The position numbers and the translations under genes are program-made. From Prosthecobacter dejongeii (GTDB lineage: Bacteria > Verrucomicrobiota > Verrucomicrobiia > Verrucomicrobiales > Verrucomicrobiaceae): a DNA stretch of 64,000 nt. Positions within the stretch are counted from its first letter, which is position 1. Each line of letters opens with the position of its first letter. This document shows positions 19,058 to 27,111 of the stretch, piece after piece. The stretch is from NCBI RefSeq assembly GCF_014203045.1, contig NZ_JACHIF010000010.1, forward strand, positions 186,001-250,000, in the 5' to 3' direction. The notes under the pieces are model-generated. The model ran no database searches and had not been told where the DNA came from. It saw only the letters and a list, made by a program, of their open reading frames with translations.

Positions 19058-20187
19058 GCCTTGGCGACGAGGGCCAAAGGCAGAGCCAGTCGGGCAATGG
19101 AGCCCTGACCGTTCGAACGATTATCAATGGTAAGTTTGGCACCCATGCGGTCGGCACCACGTTTAGCGATGGCTAAGCCAAGCCCAGTGGAGGATTCTCC
19201 CCCCGTAGGGCGTGCGCTCAGGCGCGTGTAATCTTGAAAAATGCGGGCTAAATCACTCTCACTGAAGCCGGGACCTTCGTCTTCGATGTCAATGATGAAG
19301 CGCTCCCCATCTGCATAAACGCGTGAAGTGATCTGACTGCCCAGAGGGGAAAATTTCACTGCGTTACTCATGAGGTTGTCCACGATCTGTCGCACGGTAA
19401 ATAGATCCCCACTGGCGAGCAAAGGTGTCTCAGAAAGTGTCACTGCGAGGGTCGTGTTCTTTCGTTTGGCATTGGGATACCAAGCGGTGAGCATCTCTTT
19501 AATTTGTTCGGAGGAGATATGAACGGTGGTCATGCGTTCATGCTCAGCCTCTTGAGCACGGTTGTTTAGGAACCGGTCAATGAACTTGAGCATCTGATCG
19601 CATGTAGCCACGATGTGGCCTGTGAGATCACTGGCGGTATTGATCTTTTCCGCTGGTAGCTCCAGCAGTGTCTGCGCGCTGAAGCGAATGGCACCGAGTG
19701 GGTTTTTTAAATCATGCGCCACCATGCTGACGATGTTTTCACGCTCTCTCAGCATCCGGGAGGTCGTTTCACGTGCGCGTTGGAGATCTACCTGCGTGCG
19801 CACACGAGCGAGCAGTTCAGCCTTGTTGAACGGCTTCGTAATGTAGTCCACACCACCAGCCTCCAGCCCTCTCACGATGGTCTCAGAGTCATTTGCAGCG
19901 GAAACAAAAATAACGGGCAATCCTGCCGTATCTGGATGCTCACGCAACCGTTTGCAGACGGTAAAGCCATCCACATCAGGCATCACCACATCCAGCAGAA
20001 CCAGATCCGGCAAACGTGCAGCGATACGCTGCAGGGCCTGGGCTCCGCTGGTAGCAGGGATGACTTCATACCCTTCACGCGTGAGCACCGTGCCCACGAC
20101 CTGGATATTCTGCATCTGATCATCCACCACCAGCACGACTCCACGTGCGGTGCTGGGGCTGAGGGGGGGTTGGGGTTCCACAATCAT
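19054..20187 (-). CDS. Response regulator-histidine kinase (REC-HisKA-HATPase)
   Basis: A 377-residue soluble protein with a receiver domain first (about 18-135: [11 protein letters not shown], phospho-Asp in [23 protein letters not shown]). A kinase core follows: H-box [18 protein letters not shown]-box [15 protein letters not shown]-boxes [11 protein letters not shown] and [10 protein letters not shown]. Receiver-first kinases usually relay between an upstream hybrid kinase and further targets. It overlaps the hybrid kinase gene by ATGA at 20184-20187 and the regulator gene by ATGA at 19054-19057. The three proteins are therefore probably produced stoichiometrically and act as one phosphorelay. 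The start is preceded by CCCCCC, which also encodes the last residues of the upstream protein. Confidence 0.92.
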   Translation of the reverse strand: MIVEPQPPLSPSTARGVVLVVDDQMQNIQVVGTVLTREGYEVIPATSGAQALQRIAARLPDLVLLDVVMPDVDGFTVCKRLREHPDTAGLPVIFVSAANDSETIVRGLEAGGVDYITKPFNKAELLARVRTQVDLQRARETTSRMLRERENIVSMVAHDLKNPLGAIRFSAQTLLELPAEKINTASDLTGHIVATCDQMLKFIDRFLNNRAQEAEHERMTTVHISSEQIKEMLTAWYPNAKRKNTTLAVTLSETPLLASGDLFTVRQIVDNLMSNAVKFSPLGSQITSRVYADGERFIIDIEDEGPGFSESDLARIFQDYTRLSARPTGGESSTGLGLAIAKRGADRMGAKLTIDNRSNGQGSIARLALPLALVAKA

Positions 20188-22337
20188 GGGGGGTCTTTTT
20201 TGATGCCGGTGATGCGGCGGGAAAAAGCAGGAAAGTCACGCAGCAAGCGTTCGACGACATCCAACTCAAAAGTCTCTGCGGCCCCATAAAGCGCCGTGGC
20301 ATAACGAGCTAACGGGGGGCAATCATGACGCGCCGCCTCTTGGTGGAGTTGATGACCAAAGGTGGCGATTTCCAGCATGGGGAATGTATCCAGAAATCGG
20401 CTAACATCCCCGTCTTCCCACACTTGCAGTTGGGCAGCCAATCCCGGCCAAGCAGCCGTGGTGCTTGCATCGAAGGACTCCAGAATGCTAGTCGGTAAAT
20501 CTTCAGCATGCGGCACTTGAGGTCTCGGCGTGGTGTAACGAATGGTCGCATGCCCAAGCACACCTTCGAGCTCCCGATAAAGCTGACGCTGGTGGAAAGG
20601 CTTGCGCAGATAACCATCAAACATTTCCTGTAGCTTGGCTGACTCTTCGGGCATGGAAGAAGCTGTCTGCGCGATCACAGGAATCGCCGAGGTGCGGTTA
20701 TCCTCACGCAAAATCTGGCGCGCCCATTTGCCATCCATGCGTGGCATGCGGATGTCCATCAAGATTACGTCTGGCTTGGCTGTCCGGGCTAGTTCCAGAG
20801 CTTCCATACCATCTTGAGCAAAGAGAATTTCATGATGGGACCCATGCAAATAACCCGCGATAAGCTCACGATTTGTCGAATTGTCATCCACCACCAAAAT
20901 GGTGGCAGGGCGCAGCCGATTGAAGTCTGCGGAATGATCACTCGGAGGATCATTGGTCGCATGGCTAAGGGGAATGCCCGGCAGAATCAAAGTGAATGTG
21001 CTGCCTTTCCCAGGCTCGCTGATGAGTGAGATCTCTCCATCCATCAAGTCCACCAGACGCCGTGTGATGCTGAGACCTAACCCTGTACCCTGTGCGCCAC
21101 TGCGGCTTTGGGTGCTGATCTGCTCAAAGGCGGAAAAGATCCGCTCACGATCCTCCTCGGCGATACCAACACCTGTGTCACTCACTTTCACCTGCAAGTC
21201 ACAGGCCTCTCCAGACTTCGCTTCATTCAGTGTGCTGACGTGGATCTTTACCTTGCCCTTATGAGTAAATTTAACCGCATTACTGGTTAGGTTAAGAAGG
21301 ATCTGACGAAGTCGAAGGGAGTCCACCTCCAAGATTTTAGGGACTTGGCGCTCAATTTTTATTTCCAGAGCTAACCCTTTGTCTTCCGCTTGTTTTTTAA
21401 CGGCAAAGACCACCCCTTCAACAATCTCATGCACATTCGCAGGTTCTGGCCGCAAGGACAACTTCCCTGCCTCAATCCGGGAGATGTCCAGGATGTCATT
21501 GATGAGATCCAATAGAGAACGGCCACTACTTTGGATAGCACGTAGATAGCCGCGAGCACGTTCTTCATGCACCATTCCATTCAGCAGATCAGCAAAGCCA
21601 ATGATCGCATTCATGGGCGTGCGAATCTCATGACTCATGTTCGCAAGGAACCGAGATTTCTGAGCATCGGCCTCGATGGCACGCTCTTTTTCTGCTTCGA
21701 GTTCTGCGGTGCGTAGCGCGATGCGGTAGCTGCGCTGCAGCATGACAAAACTCACGATGCCTGTAATGACCGCCAAGATGCTACCGCCGATACCTGTAAC
21801 ATTCATCGTCTGCAATACATCGCGGAGTTGCTCCTCGCGTCCGGCATGCAGTTTACGTTCTGCTAAGATACCCTCATCAATCTTTTGCAGCATGCTATCA
21901 TTCACCCCCGCACCTTGGCTGATGATCTCCCGCAGAGGCAAATCGGCATCGCTCGAACTAGCCGTATCAGCTAGCTTTTTGAGCACGGCAAGACGCTGAT
22001 TGACCAGAATGGAAAGTTCCGTCAAAAGCGTTTGCTGAGTCGGATTATCCCGAGTCATAGCAACAAGACTTTGCAGCAGTTTTTCAGATTGTTCTGGAGC
22101 CGTGCTGAGGGGTTTCAGCAAGGGGGCCTGGCGTGTCATGGCGTAACCCCGTGTGGAGGATTCCGCCTCTGTGATCACGGTGCGGAGTTTTAAATACTCA
22201 CCAATCACCGCATCCGTGTGCGTCACTAGTTCGCTGCCCTCCTCGGCCAGTCGCCCGCTACGCACCACCGTACCCATCACCAGCAGGAGCAGGAATGTAG
22301 TAAAGATGAGGAATAAACCGTGCCAGGAACGGAGCAT
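20184..22337 (-). CDS. CHASE3-type hybrid sensor histidine kinase
   Basis: A 717-residue membrane kinase. Its N-terminal transmembrane helix (about 6-24) and second helix (about 188-208) bracket a helical CHASE3-like sensor with the typical motifs LRTVITEAESSTRGYAMT and LTELSILVNQRLAVLKKL. HisKA (FLANMSHEIRTPMNAIIGF) and HATPase (NLTSNAVKFT, DTGVGI, GTGLGLSI) follow. A receiver (TILVVDDNSTNREL, phospho-Asp in VILMDIRMPRMDG) comes next. The C-terminal helical region with FGHQLHQEAARHD resembles a divergent Hpt phosphotransfer domain. This is the first gene of a three-gene signalling operon. Only about 35 bases separate its start from the upstream terminator, so its promoter overlaps that hairpin or it relies on read-through. 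Confidence 0.92.
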   Translation of the reverse strand: MLRSWHGLFLIFTTFLLLLVMGTVVRSGRLAEEGSELVTHTDAVIGEYLKLRTVITEAESSTRGYAMTRQAPLLKPLSTAPEQSEKLLQSLVAMTRDNPTQQTLLTELSILVNQRLAVLKKLADTASSSDADLPLREIISQGAGVNDSMLQKIDEGILAERKLHAGREEQLRDVLQTMNVTGIGGSILAVITGIVSFVMLQRSYRIALRTAELEAEKERAIEADAQKSRFLANMSHEIRTPMNAIIGFADLLNGMVHEERARGYLRAIQSSGRSLLDLINDILDISRIEAGKLSLRPEPANVHEIVEGVVFAVKKQAEDKGLALEIKIERQVPKILEVDSLRLRQILLNLTSNAVKFTHKGKVKIHVSTLNEAKSGEACDLQVKVSDTGVGIAEEDRERIFSAFEQISTQSRSGAQGTGLGLSITRRLVDLMDGEISLISEPGKGSTFTLILPGIPLSHATNDPPSDHSADFNRLRPATILVVDDNSTNRELIAGYLHGSHHEILFAQDGMEALELARTAKPDVILMDIRMPRMDGKWARQILREDNRTSAIPVIAQTASSMPEESAKLQEMFDGYLRKPFHQRQLYRELEGVLGHATIRYTTPRPQVPHAEDLPTSILESFDASTTAAWPGLAAQLQVWEDGDVSRFLDTFPMLEIATFGHQLHQEAARHDCPPLARYATALYGAAETFELDVVERLLRDFPAFSRRITGIKKDPP

Positions 22338-22372
22338 GGATGGGGGGAAAAAGAAGCTGGGGGGTAAGCTCT

Positions 22373-22437
22373 AAAAAGGAGAGGCCAATGGTAAGTACCT
22401 TTTTCATCGGGAAAAGTTACCCGTTTAAAGCCTCTCC
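22373..22437 (-). terminator. Terminator between the entericidin operon and the kinase operon
   Basis: A two-part hairpin. The outer 8-bp stem is GGAGAGGC (22378-22385) with GCCTCTCC (22430-22437); the inner 5-bp stem is GGTAA (22390-22394) with TTACC (22417-22421). On the minus strand the outer stem is followed by TTTTT (plus-strand AAAAA at 22373-22377). It would end transcription of the lipoprotein operon, possibly incompletely. Confidence 0.72.
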
Positions 22438-22444
22438 CATGCGG

Positions 22445-22711
22445 CTATTTCTCGGCGGCGTCTTTAACGCTTTCTTTGACATCTTCAGCCGCCTTCTCGA
22501 CGTCTTCAGCGACATCGCGAATCTTTTCGTTAGGCCTACGATCAAGAGCATCGTCCACTTTGTCTTTGATCTTTTCTGCTGGTGTTTCCGGTTTGTCTAG
22601 AATCACATTCGAAGAGCGGTCTTTGCAACTGACCAAAGTCAAACTCAGACCAAACAGTAAAGTCAACATCGCGGCGAAAGCAGTCTGAATCTGTTTTTGA
22701 ATAGCGTTCAT
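22445..22711 (-). CDS. Small lipoprotein with charged helical tail
   Basis: An 88-residue protein. After MNAIQKQIQTAFAAML a hydrophobic segment ends in a lipobox-like LVSC, giving a lipid-modified cysteine near residue 30. The rest (KIKDKVDDALDRRPNEKIRD, then VAEDVEKAAEDVKESVKDAA) is a strongly charged amphipathic helix of the kind seen in YtxH-, CsbD- and apolipophorin-like stress proteins. No enzymatic motif is present. ATG 22709-22711 was chosen so that the signal sequence starts correctly. It is the last gene of the entericidin operon, 19 bases after the DUF3096 gene. A role in envelope stress is inferred from context. Confidence 0.78.
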   Translation of the reverse strand: MNAIQKQIQTAFAAMLTLLFGLSLTLVSCKDRSSNVILDKPETPAEKIKDKVDDALDRRPNEKIRDVAEDVEKAAEDVKESVKDAAEK

Positions 22712-22730
22712 AGGATGCGAAGGATTAAGA

Positions 22731-22859
22731 TTACTTAACGAGGGCCAAAACACCGGTAAGGATCAAATAAATCGCCACCACATAGTTAAGGAGGTGGGGG
22801 AAAATGAGGACACAAATGCCTGCAACGATAGAAACGATGGGAGTAAGATGAGGGCTCAT
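22731..22859 (-). CDS. DUF3096 small membrane protein
   Basis: A 42-residue ORF: MSPHLTPIVSIVAGICVLIF followed by PHLLNYVVAIYLILTGVLAL and VK. It has two hydrophobic helices separated by the invariant PxLLNYxVAIYLI motif of the DUF3096 family, which is almost always 40-50 residues long. Function is unknown; homologues are often found near other small stress-related membrane proteins. It lies 37 bases after the entericidin stop codon and 19 bases before the lipoprotein gene, on the same strand. Confidence 0.87.
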   Translation of the reverse strand: MSPHLTPIVSIVAGICVLIFPHLLNYVVAIYLILTGVLALVK

Positions 22860-22896
22860 AGAGATTGGTTGGCTGACTGATTGATAAGGAGATTCT

Positions 22897-23115
22897 TTAG
22901 CGACCTGATTGCACCTTCACAGCTTGCCTCTCGATGGTGCTGCCGACCTTCTGCACATCACGACCAAAACCGCGTGTGGTGTTGCAACTGCTCAAGAAAG
23001 AGAGGGTGAGGATCAGCATCCCGAGGGAGAAAATGAAAAAACTCGCGTGGCGCGCAGTCGCTTCTTCATGGTCCGCCTTGGAGGCGATTTCGTGGGAGAT
23101 GTCGGTGGTTTTCAT
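22897..23115 (-). CDS. Entericidin-like lipoprotein
   Basis: A 72-residue protein. A polar stretch of about 23 residues (MKTTDISHEIASKADHEEAT) precedes a hydrophobic segment (SFFIFSLGMLILTLSFLSSC) ending in a lipobox. The mature part is CNTTRGFGRDVQKVGSTIER, the entericidin A/B signature (CNTxxGxGxDVxxxGxxIE). Entericidins are tiny envelope lipoproteins; in enterobacteria they are toxin/antidote-like and starvation induced. The long hydrophilic N-terminus is unusual for this family. It is the first gene of the operon, and the only one with a good sigma-54 promoter sequence directly upstream. Confidence 0.85.
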   Translation of the reverse strand: MKTTDISHEIASKADHEEATARHASFFIFSLGMLILTLSFLSSCNTTRGFGRDVQKVGSTIERQAVKVQSGR

Positions 23116-23167
23116 GATGGCAAGATCAAGGAATGGATGTGACTGGTGCGTCACTCTGACATGACTA

Positions 23168-23184
23168 GTGCAAAGACTTTGCCA
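23168..23184 (-). promoter_or_regulatory. Sigma-54-type promoter of the entericidin operon
   Basis: Reading the minus strand, TGGCAAAGTCTTTGCA matches the sigma-54 consensus TGGCAC-N5-TTGCA: five of six bases at -24, all five at -12, and exactly 10 bases between the GG and GC pairs. Predicted transcription would begin near 23158, leaving a leader of about 42 bases before the entericidin ATG. An intact sigma-54 activator is encoded in the next operon downstream. Confidence 0.72.
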
Positions 23185-23294
23185 ACCGCCCCACATTGAT
23201 ATTAAAACGTTGAAAACCAACACTTTAATAAATCAAACACTGAACCTAACTTCCTTGTTTTCATGCTTTATGCATGACTCCAACACATGCGTTT

Positions 23295-23316
23295 ATTGCG
23301 CAATGCAATTCGCAAT
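23295..23316. promoter_or_regulatory. Candidate upstream activator site A (inverted repeat)
   Basis: ATTGCG (23295-23300) and CGCAAT (23311-23316) form a perfect inverted repeat with a 10-base spacer. Inside it, ATGCAATTCGCAA (23303-23315) reappears in reverse complement at 27446-27458 upstream of the second small-protein operon. The site is about 150 bp upstream of the predicted sigma-54 start, a usual distance for enhancer-binding proteins. Confidence 0.5.
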
Positions 23317-23320
23317 TTGA

Positions 23321-24427
23321 TCAGCCCGCATTCACAACTCGATCAATAAAAAAGAGTTTTTTCAGAACGGGGCCACTGCACACAAAAGGATAGGCATCCG
23401 GCTGCCCCATGCTGCGTGTGAGCTCATTCACCAAAGTGGTCAATGCCACCCAGTGGCTGACACGCTCGCAAAAAGCCTTGATTTCAGGCGTTGGTTCCTG
23501 ACCTTCGGCACAAAGCAACGTGGGATCGATTTTCGGCTGCACGATATTGCTGTGGCACTCAGCCGAATCAGCCGTTTCCAGGGTATCGCTCATGTGCAGC
23601 CAGTGAGCCCAAGTTTCAGCCCAGTCCTCCCAGGGGTGAGAAGAAGCATAGGCGCTGATGTGATTTTGATCCCACCCCGGTGGTGGCCCTTCCGAGTAGT
23701 TCCGCTGGAGCGCCAGTGAATAATCTGCCGTTTCATCGCCAAACAAACTGCGATATTCAGCCAGCCAAGGGCTGCCATCAATGAGCACATCCCAGTAATG
23801 GTGACCTGATTCATGACGAAAATGGCCTAACAAAGAACGATAAGGCTCGCGCATTTCCAATCGCGTTTTTTCACGCACATCATCATCAGCTTCCTGCACA
23901 TTCAGCGTGATGACACCCATATCATGTCCCGTCATCACGGGGGCTTGACCTGGCAAATTTTGAAGAAAATCAAAGACCATAGGAACGCTGGACTTCACTC
24001 GATTACCAGGCCCCCAAAGCCCATGATCGAGCAGCGTGAAAAGTAGCCTGCGTTTGGCGGATTCCAGCTTCGTCCAGCGTTCTGGATTGCCTGGTTGAGA
24101 AAGGTCTGGAATGACACGCGTGGTAGCACAGGAAGGACACAGGGTAGCCGGATCGGCATCCGCAGGGATCAACCAGTTGCAAGCACAGGCATTCAAGTTG
24201 GCACAGAAGCGGTAACGCTGAGGTATCACAGGTCTGGGTGCACGGCGGAAAAAGCCGCGCTTCGTCGCTACTTCCGCCAGGGCCTGCTGATGGACGCCTT
24301 CTTCCGTTAAATCCAACGTTCGCATTTCACGCGAGTCAGGGTCAAAACCCACGGCTCGCCCACAGGGAATGCAGACGCTGTTATTAAAGAAAACGGGCTG
24401 ACCGCAGACGCATAGATAAGTTCTCAT
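23321..24427 (-). CDS. Zinc-ribbon putative metallopeptidase
   Basis: A 368-residue cytoplasmic protein. The N-terminal cysteine pairs (CVCGQPVFFNNSVCIPCG) form a zinc ribbon, and more cysteines follow (CANLNACACNW, LCPSC). The C-terminal part contains GHFRHESGHHYWD, an HExGH-like zinc peptidase site, and EDWAETWAHWLHM, which could supply the third ligand. This architecture matches the zinc-ribbon plus putative metallopeptidase family often annotated DUF2248/Peptidase_Mx. Substrates are unknown. It is the last gene of the operon that includes the AI-2E transporter, 38 bases downstream of it. The start ATG (24425-24427) is preferred over 24448; the leader contains eight C in a row. Confidence 0.83.
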   Translation of the reverse strand: MRTYLCVCGQPVFFNNSVCIPCGRAVGFDPDSREMRTLDLTEEGVHQQALAEVATKRGFFRRAPRPVIPQRYRFCANLNACACNWLIPADADPATLCPSCATTRVIPDLSQPGNPERWTKLESAKRRLLFTLLDHGLWGPGNRVKSSVPMVFDFLQNLPGQAPVMTGHDMGVITLNVQEADDDVREKTRLEMREPYRSLLGHFRHESGHHYWDVLIDGSPWLAEYRSLFGDETADYSLALQRNYSEGPPPGWDQNHISAYASSHPWEDWAETWAHWLHMSDTLETADSAECHSNIVQPKIDPTLLCAEGQEPTPEIKAFCERVSHWVALTTLVNELTRSMGQPDAYPFVCSGPVLKKLFFIDRVVNAG

Positions 24428-24465
24428 GGAGACGAAGGGGGGGGACAATAATGATCTCGAACGAT

Positions 24466-26229
24466 TTAGGTCGCAGGAGCTGAAGCGGGTTCTTCCAAGC
24501 GAAGCACCGTCTGCAAGCGCTCACGGGCCTGCTCAGTCGTGGTGACCACCCAGGAGGCCCCCGTATCCGCAGGGCTTTCTGCTTTTTGAGCACCCCAGCG
24601 AGCCAGCAGAATCTTTAACTCCGGAAAACGATGACGGAGACGCTTACACAGCAGTTGGGCGGTGCTGCTAACCCCAGGGGGCATGGCGCTGATGCACACA
24701 ATGGCGGGTTGCAGCTTTTCCACTTGTGCGATGACTTCAGACACCAGAGCCGACTGGGGTATAGACTCCCATTTCAGCACCCCTGCCCCAACAGAGCGGG
24801 TGAGCCAATTCAGAGCAATGGCATCTGCAGAAGCGTCAAAGCTACGGCATAAAAGCAAGGGCCCATCGCTGTCAGCCGCAAAGACAACGGCCTCCTCCAG
24901 CGCAGTCTCACTGGAAAGAGTTGTGAGCGTATCTAGAATGCTATCACTTTCTTCTTTGCTAAGGCGACCTGCCATCATTTCGCGGCGCGCATGCACAGCA
25001 GCAGGCAGCAAGACTTGGTCGATGGTTTTTTCCTGACCGATCTCTTTGGCCGACTGCTGTGTCAGTTCCTCAGCCTCTTCCAAGTCTCCCACAAGAAGCC
25101 TTTGATAGACTAAAAAGGCTGGCTGAACCTCAGGTTTATCTCCCATTAAGATTTCGACAAATCTCAACTCTGGGATGTATTTGGAAAAGACGACAAGGCA
25201 GACGGTCAGCGGTGTCGCCAATAGCAAGCCGACAGGGCCCCAAATAAGGGTCCAGAACATGATGGCGATTAGCAGCGCAAGATCCGAAACCCCTGCACTC
25301 TGCCCATAAAGCCAAGGTTCTAAAATCATGTTTGTCAGCAACTCCAAACCGACGATCAAGGTGATCACCATTAGAGGCTGGGACCAGCCATCAAAGACGG
25401 CCAAACTCAAAGCCATGGGCAACACAGCCGCGATCCACGGACCAATGTAAGGCACAAAGCGAAACAGCGCCGCTAACGCACCCCACAGAACCACGTAGGG
25501 CAAACCGATGGCCCAAAAACCCACTGCCAAGAGCACTCCATACACGCCATTGATCAAACTTTGCATCAATAGATAGCGGCTGACACGAGAGGCCGCCTCA
25601 TCCAAGGCGCGAGTGGTGGTCGTCAGACGACTGTAACCGACCAGATGAATGACACGGTTTCGCACGTCGTTCTGCCGGAGCAGCATGAAGATCACAAACA
25701 CGACCACGACCGACGCTGTGCCCAGGCTATCTGCGAGGTAACCCAGGGCAGACATGGCCGTTTCTTGAACACGATTCGTGGACTTCTCGATGAATACGGG
25801 CGTCTCCTGCGGAGCATCTGCGCCCTGGGCACCAGATTCTTCAGAGACGTTGGAAATCTCAGCCGCAAGGCTTTGGAGCTTTTCCAGCACACCCCCCTGC
25901 CCCACTTGTTTCAGGCTAACCACCCTTTGATGAATGGTGTTCCGGTAACCGGGTAACTCTTTAACCAATTCGTGCAACTCGCCTCCAAGCACCCAGAGCA
26001 ATGCCCCCATGACGGAAAAAGAAAGCAGCGTGACGGTGATGACCGCCAGGGTGCGAGCAAAGTGCAACCGATGGTTTAAAAATGACACCACCGGCTTGAG
26101 CAAAAAAGCGAAAAGAATCGCTAGAGCGAGAGGGATGAAAAAGTCTCGCCCAGACCACAGCATCGCCACGGTGAGCATCACCGTGGCGAGCCGGATGAGC
26201 GGAGCCAGCTGAAGTTGCAAGGCTTCCAT
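24466..26229 (-). CDS. AI-2E family transporter fused to a B12-binding-like domain
   Basis: A 587-residue protein. The first 350 or so residues are an AI-2E/PerM-type membrane domain: paired N-terminal helices (FFIPLALAILFAFLLKPVVS), an amphipathic central region, then LPYVVLWGALAALFRFVPYIGPWIAAVLP and the terminal helices with WGPVGLLLATPLTVCLVVF. The family includes putative exporters and a Na+/H+ antiporter. A cytoplasmic extension of about 220 residues follows. It starts with a four-helix cap (IDQVLLPAAVHARREMMAGR) and continues into a Rossmann-like fold, as in cobalamin-binding regulators. The cobalamin-ligating DxHxxG motif is missing. Transport substrate unknown; the C-terminus may be a sensor or regulatory module. 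Confidence 0.87.
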   Translation of the reverse strand: MEALQLQLAPLIRLATVMLTVAMLWSGRDFFIPLALAILFAFLLKPVVSFLNHRLHFARTLAVITVTLLSFSVMGALLWVLGGELHELVKELPGYRNTIHQRVVSLKQVGQGGVLEKLQSLAAEISNVSEESGAQGADAPQETPVFIEKSTNRVQETAMSALGYLADSLGTASVVVVFVIFMLLRQNDVRNRVIHLVGYSRLTTTTRALDEAASRVSRYLLMQSLINGVYGVLLAVGFWAIGLPYVVLWGALAALFRFVPYIGPWIAAVLPMALSLAVFDGWSQPLMVITLIVGLELLTNMILEPWLYGQSAGVSDLALLIAIMFWTLIWGPVGLLLATPLTVCLVVFSKYIPELRFVEILMGDKPEVQPAFLVYQRLLVGDLEEAEELTQQSAKEIGQEKTIDQVLLPAAVHARREMMAGRLSKEESDSILDTLTTLSSETALEEAVVFAADSDGPLLLCRSFDASADAIALNWLTRSVGAGVLKWESIPQSALVSEVIAQVEKLQPAIVCISAMPPGVSSTAQLLCKRLRHRFPELKILLARWGAQKAESPADTGASWVVTTTEQARERLQTVLRLEEPASAPAT

Positions 26230-26276
26230 AGATAAGGTTCCGCTATTCGAGGTCTATTTGATTTTCGAACTCTTAG

Positions 26277-26591
26277 TTAGCGGCGATTGTTAGCCAGAAG
26301 GCCAAAGAGTAGACCCAGGCCGATTGCCACGCCTAGGCACTCATAAGGACGCTTGTGCACCACGGAATCCAAAGCGGAGGCTTTGTTTCGCAATTGACGC
26401 TCGATTTCGTGACTGGCTTCACCCGCATAGTCAGCGATGCCTGCTAGGCGATCTTTAACCTGACCCGTGTAGTGACTGGAATCTTTACCGATGCTATCCA
26501 GGATGCCGCGGGCTTCATCAGAGATGGTGCGCAGGCTGTGGTTGATGCGCTCGGTTGTGCTGAGAGGCTTGCGTTTGAAAAGTAGGCTCAT
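26277..26591 (-). CDS. DUF883 (ElaB/YqjD-like) membrane-anchored protein
   Basis: A 104-residue protein with a long amphipathic coiled-coil-prone region (about 10-75) and one C-terminal transmembrane segment ending in GLGLLFGLLANNRR. The element VVHKRPYECLGVAIGLGLLFG corresponds to the DUF883 consensus (V..rP..al..A.gvGfl.G.l...R). E. coli relatives ElaB and YqjD are tail-anchored, stationary-phase proteins reported to bind ribosomes. It sits 47 bases upstream of the AI-2E gene in a run of small envelope genes. Function here is inferred from family. Confidence 0.83.
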   Translation of the reverse strand: MSLLFKRKPLSTTERINHSLRTISDEARGILDSIGKDSSHYTGQVKDRLAGIADYAGEASHEIERQLRNKASALDSVVHKRPYECLGVAIGLGLLFGLLANNRR

Positions 26592-26633
26592 AGCGATTTG
26601 ATGTTTATTGTTAGGCGGAAAGGGTGAGGAAAC

Positions 26634-26783
26634 TTAGAGAGGTTTGCGTCCCTGAATGACACGAAGGAGGATGACCACAATGGCGATCACCAGCAGGATG
26701 TGGATGAAACCACTGAGGGTGTAACTGGTGACGAGACCCAGGAGCCAGAGGATGAGAAGAACGACGGCGACGGTGTAAAGCAT
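26634..26783 (-). CDS. lmo0937-type small membrane protein
   Basis: A 49-residue ORF: MLYTVAVVLLILWLLGLVTS, then YTLSGFIHILLVIAIVVILL and RVIQGRKPL. Two hydrophobic helices flank the GGFIHxLLVIAIIVxLxRxIxGRR-like motif that defines the lmo0937/DUF5670 family (about 50 residues, unknown function). The LWLLGLVTSYTLSGFIH match is nearly exact. It lies 52 bases after one DUF883 gene and 42 bases before the other. Confidence 0.88.
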   Translation of the reverse strand: MLYTVAVVLLILWLLGLVTSYTLSGFIHILLVIAIVVILLRVIQGRKPL

Positions 26784-26835
26784 AATGGTGGTGAGTTGAG
26801 GTTGAATGAAACGAGAGACTTAATGACAGGGAAGA

Positions 26836-27096
26836 TTAACGGCGCAGATACAGGCCGAGGACGACACCCCCCAATGCAGCATAGGCGAGGGCGCGGAGCG
26901 GATTCTCAACCGCGTAATCGCGCAGTTGATTCAGGTTTTGATTGGCATCCTGCACGGCCTTTTGAGTGCAGCCATCAATGCGGGTGCGGGCTTCCTCACG
27001 GAGGTTATTCAGGTCCTGCTTCACCGCAGATCCCAGATTGCGGAAATCGTTAGCGGTGTCATGCAGGACTTCTTCGGTGCGTGGCGTTGCGGTCAT
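26836..27096 (-). CDS. Second DUF883-like protein
   Basis: An 86-residue protein with the same plan as the DUF883 protein at 26277-26591: an N-terminal polar helix (LHDTANDFRNLGSAVKQDLN), a coiled-coil-like middle and a C-terminal VENPLRALAYAALGGVVLGLYLRR anchor. The ENPLRALxxAxGxGxxLG pattern is the DUF883 signature. It is distinct in sequence from its neighbour, so this is an old duplication or an independent recruitment. It begins 15 bases after the stop codon of the 59-residue gene. Confidence 0.83.
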   Translation of the reverse strand: MTATPRTEEVLHDTANDFRNLGSAVKQDLNNLREEARTRIDGCTQKAVQDANQNLNQLRDYAVENPLRALAYAALGGVVLGLYLRR

Positions 27097-27111
27097 AAGA
27101 GTATCTTTGGA

